Shown piece after piece: positions 10,403 to 22,836 of a stretch of DNA of 64,000 bases. The notes below the pieces were generated by a model, which was given only the letters and a program-made list of their open reading frames with translations, ran no database searches and was not told the DNA's origin. Made by a program: the position numbers and the translations under genes. The stretch's first letter is position 1. Each line of letters opens with the position of its first letter. Origin of the DNA: Mesostigma viride (taxonomy: Eukaryota; Streptophyta; Mesostigmatophyceae; Mesostigmatales; Mesostigmataceae); contig RPFO01000026.1 in assembly GCA_009746045.1 (NCBI GenBank), positions 397,328 through 461,327 on the forward strand, given 5' to 3'.

Positions 10403-13400
10403 CTACGCGCGTGCCACCTTGACCTGCAGCCTCAAAAGCACCTCGGTCTCCTCTGCCTCCCGCCGCAGTGCCTCGTCCAGCAGCGAGATGTCGCTGCGAT
10501 GCGCGCTTAGGAAGGACGAGGGGGCACCGCCACTGCCAGCACCTGTGGACAACGCCCCGCCCACGCTGCCGCCACCCGACACGAGCGGGCCATGGGGCGC
10601 ATGCGCCGCGTGCGTGTCCACTCCCCCTCCTCGTACCCCGCCTTTGCTGCTCGAGCCAGGCCCTTGGTTCCAGACGGGTCGCTGGGGCGCGCTCGCCGGG
10701 CGGTCGGCCCGCTTGCGGCTGCCCCCCGGCCCATCGTGGCCCGCGGCGTGCGCGTCCTTGCTCTGCTGGCGGCCGTGAGCCTCCGGGGGCGACCCAATTG
10801 TCCCCTTGGCGCGCTTGGGCTTTTGGCTGCTGGCCTCTGTTTTACGCATGCCCGACCCGCCGTCCACATCAGGCTTGCGAGACTTTGTGCCGGAGATGGG
10901 CGTGGACTGCGCGCGATGGGCGCCCCCCCGTGCCACAACCGCAGGAGATCCGTTCTTCTCACCAGTGTTCCGTGCCGCCCGGCCGCCCCTGCCGCGACCA
11001 GCCGCAGCTTTCCTGGTGGAGTGGTGGCCGGACGACGACAACCCCGCGTCGCCCCCCCCGCTGTGGGGCGCGTCGGCACTTGCTGCCAACAGGGCCAACA
11101 CGGGGTCGTCCAGCCCCCGTGGGTCGCCATAAGGGTCATCAAACGCGGACAGTGCGCGAAGGATGCGTCGCTTGCGCTCGGCCGCCTCTTCTAATACTTG
11201 CCGCTGCTCCCACGTGAGAGCACGACCGGGGAGAACGGACGCCCAACCGGTGGGCGCAGGGACCAGCCGCTGGTTTGCCCCTTGCTGCGACGCGTCGGCC
11301 CCCTCGAGCCCTGACCCGGCAACCCCCAGCATGGCGTTACTACCGCCGCCACCAGCGTGCCCGACGTGGTTCGATGCGAGCAAGCCCCGCCCCTCGTCGC
11401 CCCCCCCCCTGCTGGCATTCGCGTGGCCTTGAGCAGCTCCGGGGAGATGTTGGCCCACACGCCCGCCGCCTCCATCCCTCGCTCCAACATCTCCTTGCCC
11501 ATCCCTTGGTCCGACATCCCGGTGGACCGGTCACGGGCCACTAAGGAGAGCGAATGGGCATCTGCGCCGCCCCCCTGGGAAAGCATCCAGCCTCCCTGCA
11601 AATCCGCCGATCCCCCGCCCGCCCCCGCGTGCCCTCCCCGCCCATCCTCCCACTTATCGAGCGCTGCCGGCTCATCCCCGCTCACATGCCGGCCTCCCCC
11701 ACGTCTACCGCCCCCCGCACCGCCGGCCACAGCAGGCGCCGATGATGCCGTGTCGGCGTCAGCCCCAGGAGCCCCTGCAACCTTATCCAACGCATCAAGG
11801 AACGAAGACGACGAATAGCTCGTCTCGAAATCATCCCCAGCCGAGTCCCCCCGCCCCGCCGCGCGGACTTCACCGTCGTCTCCTGGCGCCTCCCCTCGCA
11901 GGGAAGCAGCAGGAACGACTCCCCCCCCCCATGCCCCCCCCTCCAGCCCCCCGACCCCCCTGCTATCCGCATCGCCCCCCACGCCATCGAGGTACCTGGT
12001 CCCATGAATGCTTCGTTTCCCCGTCGACGCGTCCCACGCGGCCACGGAACTGGCGGACCCATCCACGGGGGACGCTGGCGGCGACTCCACCTCCTGCATG
12101 AACCGGGCACGCTCCGCTGAGTCCCGGATCATGCTCAGCGCGTACTGGCCAGGGACGTAGCCGCCGGACCTGCCAGGGGGCATCGCCACCGATTGCCGCG
12201 GGAGGTCCAATTCGGCGCCCTCGCCGCCTCGGTCGGCCCCAACCCCGGCACCGACCCGTCCGTCCAAGCCACGGCCGCGCAGGCCTGGCACCGCGCCACC
12301 GTCGCCATAATCCTCCTCGTCCTCCTCCTCCCTCTCGGCGTTGCTGCCCTCCCGACCCCACTTGTCCCCGACCTCCAGCAGGTCCCGCGCCGCCGAGATA
12401 CTGCTGGCACCCGCGCTCACACTGGCGTCCCCACGGCCCCGACTACCACCCTCGCTGCCGCCGTCGCCTGCACGTGTGCCGCCCCGGGCGCCACCATTCC
12501 ATTCGTCACCCCGACCACCTCCATACCCATCCTCCTCAACGCCATCGCCCTCCCCGGTATCGCCCCGCACGCCATTCCCGTGATCTTCCCTCTTCATCTT
12601 CGCGCCCTCCGGACCGCCCTCGCCCTCGCCTCCGCCCCCGCCCTCGTCCCACTGCAGCGCGCCGCGGTCCACAAACCGGCTGTGGCGGTAGCCAGGCCCC
12701 CACGCATGGCGCGCCGCAGGGTGCCGCCCGCGCGCCGCCTTGCGGGCTCCCACCGTGTGCCGTGCCAGCCCACGCCCCTTCTCGTCGCAGTCGCTGTTAG
12801 TCGCGGGGTCCTCTGCGAACAGGAGCGCTGCGACCGAGGGCGGGGGGACCATGTCCTTGGACTCGACGCTGGCAGACGTCACCCCTTGCCCTGGCCCCGC
12901 CGCCACCCCCTGCGGGGCCTTGGTTGTAAACCCAGCGAGGCGCTCGTTCCCGGACAGCCCCGCGTTGGCACCCCCCACGCCGCCGCTGCTGCCGTTGCCC
13001 CCGCGGGCCTCACCCTCCGTGTTGCCCTCCCACGCCTCAGGCGCGCTCGAGGCCGGCAGGGAGGAGAGCGAGCGGGAGCGGGCATGGCGTACGATGGGGG
13101 AGGACAGGTCTGCAGGTGTGCGGGCCATCGCGGTGCCACGTCGTGAGATCGGCCGATCCGGTGTCGCGGGCGGCGTGGGCGAGAATGGGCGTGGCGGGTG
13201 CGCGCCGCCTGTCGACCCGGGAGTGCCCGCGCCCTCTGGGACCGCCCCAGCAAGGGCCGTGGGCGCGAACCCGGCCACCTGGGACAGTGCCGGGAGGGGC
13301 GCCATGCCCTGGCGGGACTGGGGCCGCATAAAACCCGGCGCGGGCACGGGGGCGGGCGCGGGCGGAGGCCCTGCTCCAGGCGGCAGGTCAGCTAGCGGGG

Positions 13401-16400
13401 ACATACCCAATGGCAAGTGACCCGTGGCCGCGACGCCGTTGGCCAGCACTGGGGCGATCTCGTACGCGGACAAGGGCGTGTAGGGCCCCCCGTCATCCTC
13501 AGGGACCGCCCCCCTCTCGCCCACCTTCACGGTGGGGAAGGGGACCGGTTTCGGGGTGGCATCGGAGGGGGTGACCTTGGTGACGGGCCGCAGCGCTGAG
13601 TTGCGGCGCTTGGGGGAATGCTCGCCGTCGCTCAGCGGGCCGTGGTCGCTGGGTGAGGGGGGGGGCGGCCGCTCACTCGTGCGTGGGGCACCGGCCGCGG
13701 TCTCCAGCCACAGCTTGGGCAGGTCGTTGGGTGAGCAGCAGATGACCTCGCACACTTGGGTCACTGGCGACTCGGTAGGCGTGGCAGAAGTGCCCTCGTT
13801 TGCACCCGAAGTGGACGACTCATCGGTCGCTTGGCCGGCGGAGTGGGAATTGGATGTGGGCGGGTGGCTGGCCTGGGTGCTTGTGCTGGGCTGGGGGCGC
13901 ATGCGGATGGGTTGCGAGTACCTGAGCGTGGGGAATCCATCGGTCAGCAGTCGGGAGGATATCGTACCGTATTATGGCCATTTGTGAGGAACCGCGGCAA
14001 TGGTCACGAGCATGCATATTATTATTTTTATATACCATTAATTTTTTGGGTGAAATGTTCCATGATTCCTGAGGGGTGCACCGATGGAGGGAAGGGCAGC
14101 CGAGCATGTACTCGCCGCATAATGAACGAAGTTGCCTAAGGCAGAATACCAGCTCTGTTGGGTCACGAGCAATTAGTGTCTACTAGAAGTGCCTTCTAGT
14201 AAATGAATGTCTACAATAAGTGTCTTCTAGTAAACGCCTTCAAGTATGTGGTAGAGGCCACATGTGTACGAAGGAGGTGGTTGGGTACATGCAGCATTCG
14301 ATTGGATTGAAACGCTTCCTTGTGGCATGGACATTACAAACAAGCACGCGCACATGGTAGACAAGGAGATGGGGCCAGGCATGCTTGTCCGCACCCACAG
14401 ACACGACGTGTACAAAGGCATGAGCAATGCTCAGGACGCCTGCCACGACGGCCACGCGAGGCACCGTCCTCAAACCACCCCTGCGCCATCCACTAGCGCT
14501 CCACCCATCTGGCTATCTCACGGCTGTCCAAGGCCCCAAGGCTGGCCCCGAGGCTGGCCACAGGAAGCAGTGGCCGTGCCCAGGCTACCGAGGCCATCAA
14601 ATGAGGTCCATTCCAGCGACCCGTAAAGCATGCTACCAGCTGAAGCGAGAAACAATGGCAGGTCGATGAATGATGGAGAGATAGCACATCAGTCACCTCC
14701 CACAGATCCTGTTCGCCTACCTATATTTAGTTTACAGCACCTCAGCCCAGTGGGCGCCCCCCCCAGAGTTGCTACGGTAACGCGAGTAACAATTACGGTG
14801 GCAGCTCCGATTACAAAAGGAAGGTACCCCCACCATCGATTACCAAAGGAAGGTGGCAACTCCGATTACCAAAGGAAGGTACCCCAACCATCGATTACCA
14901 AAGGAAGGTACCCCAACCATCGATTACCAAAGGAAGGTACCCCAACCATCGATTACCAAAGGAAGGTACCCCAACCATCGATTACCAAAGGAAGGTACCC
15001 CAACCATCGATTACCAAATGAAAAGCAGGTTGGAAGAACCACTCACTCGCGCCGGTGTAGCGTCTGGCCATCCAGCATGGGTAGGCCTGGCAGCAGGTGC
15101 AGGCAGGTGCCGCGGTAGTGTGGCTTGGAGGCGACCGGGTTGTCGGCGAGCCGCAGGTGCTTGAGCGCAAGCAGGAAAGAGAGCGCGCGAAGGTCCTGCT
15201 CGCGCGCCAGCACGTTGGACCGTGCGTCCACATAGGTGAGCGCGTGCAGCTCTTCGAGGCCGTCCAGCCGCTTGAGCCTGTTGTCGCACGCCTTGAGCGT
15301 CTGTGGGTAGTGGTACGCATGAACGCCATGCACACAAGAGTATGGAGGGAGTGATTAATGAATCAGCACGTAGACTGGGCCATGTGGGTGCCAATAAAGG
15401 CTTTGACCCCTGCACATTATGAGAGAGGGGAACAAGAGAAGGACGGATTGAGGGGGTGGATGGACAGATTGAGGGGGTGGTTGGAGAGGCAGCGCCACAA
15501 ATCAATTGGGTCGATCAGTCCAGTCCATGGATCCATAAAGAAAATGTTCCGTTGTTCCATCTTGCAATCAGCACATATACCAAGGGGTTAGGGGGTGAAG
15601 GGGTTCATGGGCAAGCTACCCGGCGACATTTCCAGGAAGACCAATCTCCTCAGATAATGATTAACTATCTTTTCATTGCATAGAGGCCAGGACCATCCAC
15701 CCGCGCCAGGATATGCGTGGGCCCCGGTCAACCCACTGGGTATCATCAAATGTAGGCATCCGCCGTCCATACCATTCCACGCCAGATTGGGGTAGTGGGC
15801 CGGACCGACCAGCGCTTCCAACAAGGAGACCGCTTCTGCACAGCCCAAGGCGCACGGCCCAGCCTGCACCTTCAGAGACCAACCATAGGGGGCCACCAAA
15901 CCAATGCAAACCACCAAGAGAGCTTTTTGTCTTTCTCTAGGCTTCTCCTGCCCCGCCTGCCCCCATCCTCTCCCCCCCCCCCACCGCCGTTTCTTTTTCC
16001 CCTGATTGTCTTCCCCCGGACACCGGCTTGCCCCCCTTTCCCTAAGGAATCAAGACAGTAACGGGGATGCTGCTCTATGACGGGGCATCCGGCGTCTGCC
16101 CACCTGCAGGCTGAAGAGGGACGCGATGCTGAGCAGCGACGAGAGCTTGTTACGGCTCACATCCAGCTCCACCAGGCACTGGTGGTGGTGGTGATGTGTG
16201 TGTGTGTGGGGGGGGGGGGCAATCGGATATAAACGACCAAACGGTGCAGGGAGGGGAGGTTGTGTGAGTGAACGGGGGACGGGAGTTACTATGATTGGTA
16301 GTTCAAAGTGGGAGTTGGAAAAGGATGGGGGGTGGGTCGCTGTGATTGGTAGTTCAAGGGCAGGGAGCGAGAACATGAACCAGCGAGGCTAAGGGCTGCA

Positions 16401-19400
16401 GGTGGGAAGGGACGTGTCTGTGAAGCTGGCAGGGGCGTGCTGGCGTGCACAGCCAGGACGGACGAAGAAAGGGAACAAGGTACAGCCGGGCGAGATCCAA
16501 CTGCAATGGCACAGGCATTGGCCTGTGGCGGCAACAATGTTACCGGTCAATATATACATGGCAGCCCCGTAAAAAACTTTCAAAAAAACTTAAAAAAAAA
16601 AAAAACATGGAAGAGTTGTGTGGCACAACCTGCACAATGATGGCACCGCTGGCCATACAACCTGCAACACGAGCACTTTGTACGCGACCATGTTGAACCC
16701 ATCAAGGCCTACGCAGCACAACCAGGTATGCACAACTGCACCCGTGTTTACGCGCATGGCCACACGGCACACACATGGCTACACATGGCTTTGCATATGG
16801 TTTCCATATTCTCAAGGCCCTAAACCCAACAGATGGTACACCAGATAATTTCAAACTGATCGCCTCTAGTAAGGCCTTCGCGTGGTCCCCGTGAGCATAC
16901 CACACGCGGCTTCATGGGGCGGTCCAAGAGGCAGGGGGACCCGCGGCAGCATGAGCATGAGGACACCAGCCATCATAGCACATGACATCATCAACGAGAC
17001 TCAGTACCCCAAAGGGCCAAGCACAGGACCAGGCCACCGGGCCTTACCTGGAGGTGCGCCAACCCGTCCAGCTTTTGAAGCTGCGCGCATCCACGACGGT
17101 TGACGACACGAGTTTGTGGGAGTGGGAGAGGGCGACAGAGGTTTTGTGGGAGGGGCTAGGGACGTTAGCCATCGGTATATGTGTCTGCTAGCCATAGGCC
17201 AACCGGCCATACATCGACTAGCCACACGTCTATCAGGCACCGGTGGATGAGAGGATGATGACACACACCTTGTTGTCCCCGTCATGGCTCAATAGAGAGG
17301 GGCCATGCCAAGTCATCGCAGCGAATTCACAGCACCTTATTGAAAAAGAAGTAGTGCACTGCCTTTCGCTGCCCAGTCGTGCGCAGAATACCGCAAGCCC
17401 TGTACACATCACGGACTGGCGGTGGTCCGCAACTATCCTGGGGCATTGCTGCGGGTGTGCAGACCAAAGGTACCGATGAAGGAATCCCCGAGCAGTGACG
17501 CCGAGGAGCGATGAAGTTGCACAGCCACGAACCATCACGGCACGTTATTCTAACATCCATCCGTCACGAATTATTCTAACATCCACCAGTCACGAATGAT
17601 TCTAAAATCCGCCAGTCACGAATGATTCTAACATCCGCCAGTCACGAATTATTCTAACATCCGCCAGTCACGAATTATTCTAACATCCGCCAGTCACGAA
17701 TTATTCTAACATCCGCCAGTCACGAATGATTCTAACATCCACCCATCACATATGATTCTAACAGATGACCGTCATATACTATTCTACATCCACCAATCAA
17801 CAAGCGCAGCGTCAGCAGTGCTACAGCCGTACCCCGGCCTCCAAGGCACTACCAAGAGAGGGGAAAGCATCGTCCAGCAGCTGATTTACAGGTAGGGACG
17901 CTAGTAACTAGGAGGACTTTGGAGAACCGTAAAGCTTACAACAGCTAGCAGATCTTCTTACCATGGGCAAACCACAAGAGAAAAAAGACCGAGCATGTTA
18001 TTCTCGCCCTACTCTGCCTTACGTGTGCAGTACAGCAGCAGCACTTTGCTTACAATTCAACTAGAGCCGCAGTGCCTTGTTGTACGAGAGCTGTGTCTCT
18101 GCGGCGTGTTCACTCAGGCGTGTCACCTCACGCCTTCATGTCCGAGCGGTCCGTCCTTGTGGCACCTTGTTGATGCACCGGCAAGTACGTGGATATGCGA
18201 CAGCACCTGGTTGTCTACCACCTCACTGTGTGCGTCAGGCTTACCTGGCTGTACGGCAGGCCTATCATGATTGCACAACCTTGATATGCAAGAGGTATGC
18301 TGCTGTGCGTCTCTGCGTACCTTGTTGTTTGACAGGTCGAGCCGCGTGAGGCCGTGGGGAAAGCCGCTGCGCGTGCGGCTGCGGCTGATGCCCAGTGACA
18401 TGCTGTGGGGGGGACGCGACTGGCCAAAGGAGCAGCAAGCAAGGAAAGACCGAGCGAAGGAACAAGGGCCAGCACAGACACAAGGAGGCCACCATTAGGT
18501 AATGCCAGGGTGGGGGGTGAAGGTAAGCATGGGTTGATCTAGGTCAATCCAAGGTGAAACTTGGCACATGGGATGAGTCTATTAATCAATTAAGGGACTC
18601 AAAGGGATGATTCCGTGGGATGGATAGGGAGCCGCTCTATTAATCCATTAAGGGATTCAATGGGATGATTCCGTGGGAGGGATAGGGAGCCGCTCTATTA
18701 ATCAATTCAGGGATTCAATGGCATGATTCCGTGGGATGGACAGGGAGCCGCTCTATTAATCAATTAAGGGATTCAATGGGATGATTCCGTGGGATGGACA
18801 GGGAGCCGCGCCATGGGGACAAGCGTCGCATTAGACGATGCCTTCTGAAGGGGGATGGCTTTTCTTGACAAGGACAGAAGGATTCGCGTTAGTGGTGGCG
18901 ACGTGGGGCGGAGGGGGGCCACGCAGGGAGGGAGGGGGAGTGTCTACGTAAAGCACCGCACGAGCCTATAGGAGAAGCTAAAACCCGCTTTACATGCCCT
19001 CCACATGCATTGTTCCATCGTGCCACCATGTAGTTGCACACCCCAGGGATGTGGGCATGGACAGTGGGATCCGCCGTGCGATTGGGGGGGTATGAGTATT
19101 CCCCTGGGAGGGAACAAGCATTGGAGACCTCATCCCCTCAACGCTGTAGCTACAGGCCTCTCTTGAGGCTCAACACCAAATCACGCGGCCAACAGCAATC
19201 CACCAAGGGCAGAGGGGGGATGAGCCGAGAACGGGTGGATGGCAGCCCAGAGGCAACGACACACCGGGAGGTGAACCACAGGCCACCGATAACATCCAGT
19301 GGCAGCAACCCCCACTGACCCAAACCAAGCAGAAGTCGTTAGGTTGGGTTGGGTTGGGTTGGGTTGGGTTGGGTTGGGTTGGGTTGGGTTGGGTTGGGTT

Positions 19401-19548
19401 GGGTTGGGTTGGGTTGGGTTGGGTTGGGTTGGGTTGGGTTGGGTTGGGTTGGGTTGGGTTGGGTTGGGTTGGGTTGGGTTGGGTTGGGTTGGGTTGGGTT
19501 GGGTTGGATGGATGTGTGTGAGTGTTTGGGTTGGATGGATGTGTGTGA

Positions 19549-19607
<59 letters not shown>

Positions 19608-20663
19608 GTGCAGGCATTCTGGGGGAGCCATACATGGCCAGAGGAAATGGTGCTTTCCCCCAGCTGTATTAACCCAGCTCCCTTGCTTTCCACAGGCTTC
19701 TACTCAGCTACTCAGCCCCCTTGTTTTCCAAGATGGTACTATTGATGTTTCAGGATTGTGAAAAGATTACACGCTTGCCCCGTTGAGAGATACTGTAGCA
19801 GGGAGCCAATGTGCTCCCAGCACTACGACATTGCATGAGCTGCCTCGCCCCACCTTGTCCGACACCTCCAGGCTGCTGAGGTGGTTGTTGCCCAGCCGCA
19901 GGTACTCGAGGTTGAAGTACTCGCCGATGCCAGATATGTCATCAATCTAAGAAGAGGCAAGAGAGTAGAGATAGGCACGGGGCAGAAATTGGCAAAGTGC
20001 ACAAGAAGAAGAGAACTATGGCAGAAGAGAGTTACTCGAAGGTCAAGTTACGCTCGGGAAGAATGTGCATTGCTAACGCACCTACCATCGTGAGCAGGGC
20101 ATTAGAGAGGAAAGGCTGTACAACACGTATACTCATGAGCCGTAGTTTGCAAGGGAGGGGGGGGGGGGGGGGGGGGGGCAGGACCACTTTACAATTTGAG
20201 ACGAGTGGGTTCAAGAGAAGTAAGCAGCCCAGAGCCAGGTATATGAGGCATCAGCACACGGACGCGTGCCCGGGGAAGGGGTATACAAGCAGCCACGCTA
20301 CGTGTACCGTGCAACTTCAGGGCCGCCCGAAGCCCAGAAACATTTCCATTGATTATTCCCATTGAACCAGACTCAACGTAACCACAGACAATGGGCCAAC
20401 GAACAGGCGACATTGAATTCACCATCATGAACTGGACAATTCCCTGTCAATTTCGTCCCGTGGCATCAGGGTGACGACAAGAAATAAGGACTACCAGCAG
20501 TAGCGCGTTTTAGCAGAAATGAGCAACTAAGGATACGTATCCCGAACTTCAAACCTGTGCACAGTATTTCCTTACCTCATTGCCGTAAAAATCAAGGAAG
20601 GAGACATGGCAAGCTGTAGCTCCCAGGGAAGCCTCTTCCGTGTCACAAAGGTCCTCTAGTTCT
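10403..20663 (-). CDS. Leucine-rich-repeat protein with long disordered C-terminal tail
   Basis: Seven exons by eye: 20663-20576 (5' limit uncertain), 19946-19854, 18419-18321, 17080-17048, 16178-16104, 15300-15047 and 13921-10403. Internal introns are phase 0, the last phase 2, and phases agree throughout. The first six exons give SDS22-type LRRs with a 22-residue period; examples are LEYLRLGNNHLSSLEVSDK, LTRLDLSNNK, LVELDVSRNKLSSLL and LKHLRLADNPVASKPHYR, the last followed by an LRR-cap-like LPGLPMLDGQ. Such domains are protein-binding and common in axonemal and centriolar proteins. The last exon encodes about 1170 residues rich in Gly, Pro, Ser, Ala and Asp, with one charged helix (WEQRQVLEEAAERKRRILRAL) near residue 260 from the end. 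The frame changes at a ten-C run (11400-11409 on the plus strand); one extra base would restore it. The start codon was not found: exons further 5' would lie beyond the nested retrotransposons or are missing. Confidence 0.7.
14812..15020. repeat. 29-bp minisatellite in LRR-gene intron
   Basis: About seven copies of a 29-bp unit (GATTACCAAAGGAAGG followed by TACCCCAACCATC), the first two variant, end 27 bp from the 5' splice site of the exon at 15047-15300. The array is thus in the last intron, immediately after the donor in the sense direction. Confidence 0.9.
17543..17790. repeat. 26-bp minisatellite in LRR-gene intron
   Basis: About nine copies of a 26-bp unit (CAGTCACGAATGATTCTAAC ATCCGC, written in two parts), with scattered substitutions increasing toward the right end. 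It lies in the intron between the exons at 17080 and 18321. Confidence 0.9.
18577..18812. repeat. 58-bp tandem repeat in LRR-gene intron
   Basis: Four copies with a 58-bp period; each contains CTCTATTAATCAATTAAGG, GATGATTCCGTGGGATGG and AGGGAGCCGC. It lies in the intron between the exons at 18419 and 19854. Confidence 0.9.
19340..19608. repeat. (GGGTT)n, (GT)n and G18 in LRR-gene intron
   Basis: About 33 perfect copies of GGGTT (19340-19506), two GGATGGATGTGTGTGAGT units, a (GT)n run (about 19552-19590) and then 18 consecutive G. The G-rich strand is the plus strand; the transcript of the minus-strand gene carries the C-rich complement. It lies in the intron between the exons at 18419 and 19854. 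Confidence 0.95.
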
Positions 20664-20859
20664 CTACTCCAACGGCATGTTTTTAACCCTATTCCTCGAC
20701 ACGTGAGGACCAACGCCATAGCCAGTCAACCAGTCCACACAGGCAACTTTAACGCCAAATCTTTGTCCCAGATAATTAAACAAGAATACACCAAAAAATT
20801 GCGTGGTCAGGAAGGCCCACAAAGGCATGCCACAAAAGACTTCTGCCCTGTTCTAAAAG

Positions 20860-21643
20860 ATGATATAGTGAACGCGGGCTTCCATTGCATCCGAGCATGA
20901 GTTAAATGCACAGGTCTATGAATGGCCAAGCCATGCCGAAAATCCACTATTTCGCCGCATAAAATTCCAATGGGCTTCGCGATGCCAGATCCTAGATTTG
21001 TTTGAGAACCTACATCGCTAAAATGGTGCTTTATCAAAGGACGGTGATGGCTCGCCTTTCCGAAGCCTTTTCCAGCGCTCTGAACAGGCTCTGAATGTCC
21101 AAAATCCAGCGATCTGGCCCTGAATGGAAATTAATTATGACGCTTGACTCCGCTGTTAAAGCCCGGCGCGACGCCTTAAGATCCCGCGAACAGTTGACGC
21201 AAGATTCTACTATCTTACCCTGCCAGCGTGTAAAGTGGAACCAACATGAAACAACTTGCACACAACGGCTATAAAACTAACCAACTTTTACTAAAACTTG
21301 CACACAACTGCTCAGCCTGGTTGAAGCATCGAGCGGGCTGACATACACGGAAATCAGCGCGTGGATCGCAAACATGCCCAGCCGACCAGCTTGGGACAAC
21401 CTTCTACAAGCAATTCCCGCAGGATGGCATACCCTCATGACAACCCCGCGCAAACCCCTACAAATCGGGGAATGGGTGAGCTATTACCCGGATCGCGACA
21501 CGTCCGTACATAAGGGCTGCATTGATAGTCGTTGCGGTCGCGTCGACGTGCGTTGCCATACAATTGCTGCAGGAGACACCAGACGGTCAAGGACTTCTCG
21601 GCAAATTGATTACATCGTACGCCTACATTCCAGCATGTCAATG
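20860..21643 (+). pseudogene. LINE ORF2 fragment, left part (split by the chromovirus)
   Basis: Plus-strand frames with scattered stops carry a late-ORF2 region between reverse transcriptase and the C-terminal zinc motif. The clearest piece starts near 21045 and continues through ISAWIANMPSRPAWDNL and PLQIGEWVSYYPDRDT to the chromovirus border at 21643. If the chromovirus and one copy of its target duplication are removed, the frame runs on into the fragment starting at 31118. The left end is not defined. Confidence 0.6.
21639..21643. repeat. Target-site duplication CAATG (left copy)
   Basis: The five bases CAATG directly precede the left LTR and are repeated directly after the right LTR (31118-31122), as expected from retroviral-type integration. 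Confidence 0.95.
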
Positions 21644-22422
21644 TGTAACGACTAAAAATGATCATCAACATCATCCACAGTCCAATATGAAAGATCTTTT
21701 ACCTGGGTTGCCTTCCTGAGTCGCAGAACTTCAAGTATCCGAGCAACGTTGAGATGGAAATTCCACAGCACGTGATTTAGGGAATCACAACCCCTTGTAG
21801 ACACAAAGACAAGCTCGTGTATAGACGGCCTCTGTGGAACTGAAGGTCGTCTATAGCCAAGGGGCTCTTATGGATTGGACAACAAAGCCAAGCTTTATTA
21901 TACCATGGTGAATCAAAACCAACGTAGCAACAATGGCGACCCCACGTCCTTGATATCGACGTGCTTGTCGAGCTTGCTCCAACCTTAGCCTGAAGAGAAC
22001 CAATCAGAACCATGGAATCCTATACAAGATCTTCGTATCCATCCTAGTCACACAAAACAGAACAACACCACACACAGCCTGGCAGAATCTTTCCATGAGA
22101 TCCAAATCTGTCGTGAGCACTGAAGTCCCAAAGGAGCATTTAAGACTCAATAGTACCAACTAACAAACTACAACCCCACGTGGATCAGGCCACGACCAAT
22201 GAGGGCTCCTATCAGTAGTATCAGCCAACAAACTACAACCCTACGTGGATCAGGCCACGACCAATGAGGGTTCCTATCAGTTGGCTGACAAAGTATCAGC
22301 TCCAAGTACCGTCGTCTTAGAAACCTCATAACTTTCTCAATACTGATCCAAAAGTCCTCGAATAAAAGCCAAACATTCACAAAACAAAGGATGTAACAAC
22401 AAAGTCATTTTTGCTTGTTACA
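21644..22422 (-). repeat. 3' LTR of the chromovirus
   Basis: Begins TGTAACGACT and ends TTGCTTGTTACA on the plus strand (TG...CA ends on either strand). It contains an internal imperfect duplication of about 65-70 bp, with AACAAACTACAACC and GTGGATCAGGCCACGACC appearing twice (about 22160-22280). It is 6 bp shorter than the other LTR. Confidence 0.95.
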
Positions 22423-22438
22423 TATCTCCCCCTCAAAA
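22423..22438 (-). other. Polypurine tract
   Basis: On the minus strand the sequence TTTTGAGGGGGAGATA lies directly before the 3' LTR. This purine run is the expected plus-strand primer for reverse transcription. Confidence 0.8.
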
Positions 22439-22836
22439 CTGGACCTCCCAGGTCCAATAGCCAACTCTTGAAGGCAGAGGAACATTGAACAGAAATCCAC
22501 CATCTCTTGGGAAAAGCAGATGGGTTTTTACATCCCTGAAAACAGGGCCTCCTATCTCATAACATCTAGTCACAGGTCTCTACAGCAAACAAGTCACTAC
22601 CTTATCTACTATAAAGCCAGATAAACACTTCTCATAATACAAGGTCTTCCATTCAGCATCCTGGAACCTGGAACTCTGGACTGGAACATCAGAACTGGAC
22701 TGGAGCCCCCCCCCATCATCCATCCTGGAATCCCCCCCTCACACCACAATCCAAAGCACCTTCCATACTCTTCCCCCATCCTTCCCCATCCTCTTCCTGC
22801 ACAGCTCTGTTCTTCACAGGCTATACCAATCCCCAT

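Noticed and set aside
12193-13146. Plus-strand frame of 317 codons opposite the LRR-gene last exon
   Set aside because: Shadow of the GC-rich minus-strand exon; low-complexity Ala/Pro/Arg reading, no domain and no splice support.
17233-17300. Possible LRR exon ending SHDGDNK before a GTGTGT donor at 17266
   Set aside because: The 22-residue LRR period is exact when exon 18321-18419 joins directly to 17048-17080; adding this piece would break it. It may be an echo of the neighbouring exon edge.
19170-19745. Long frames on both strands over the (GGGTT)n array
   Set aside because: Product of the pentanucleotide repeat; no start context and no domain.
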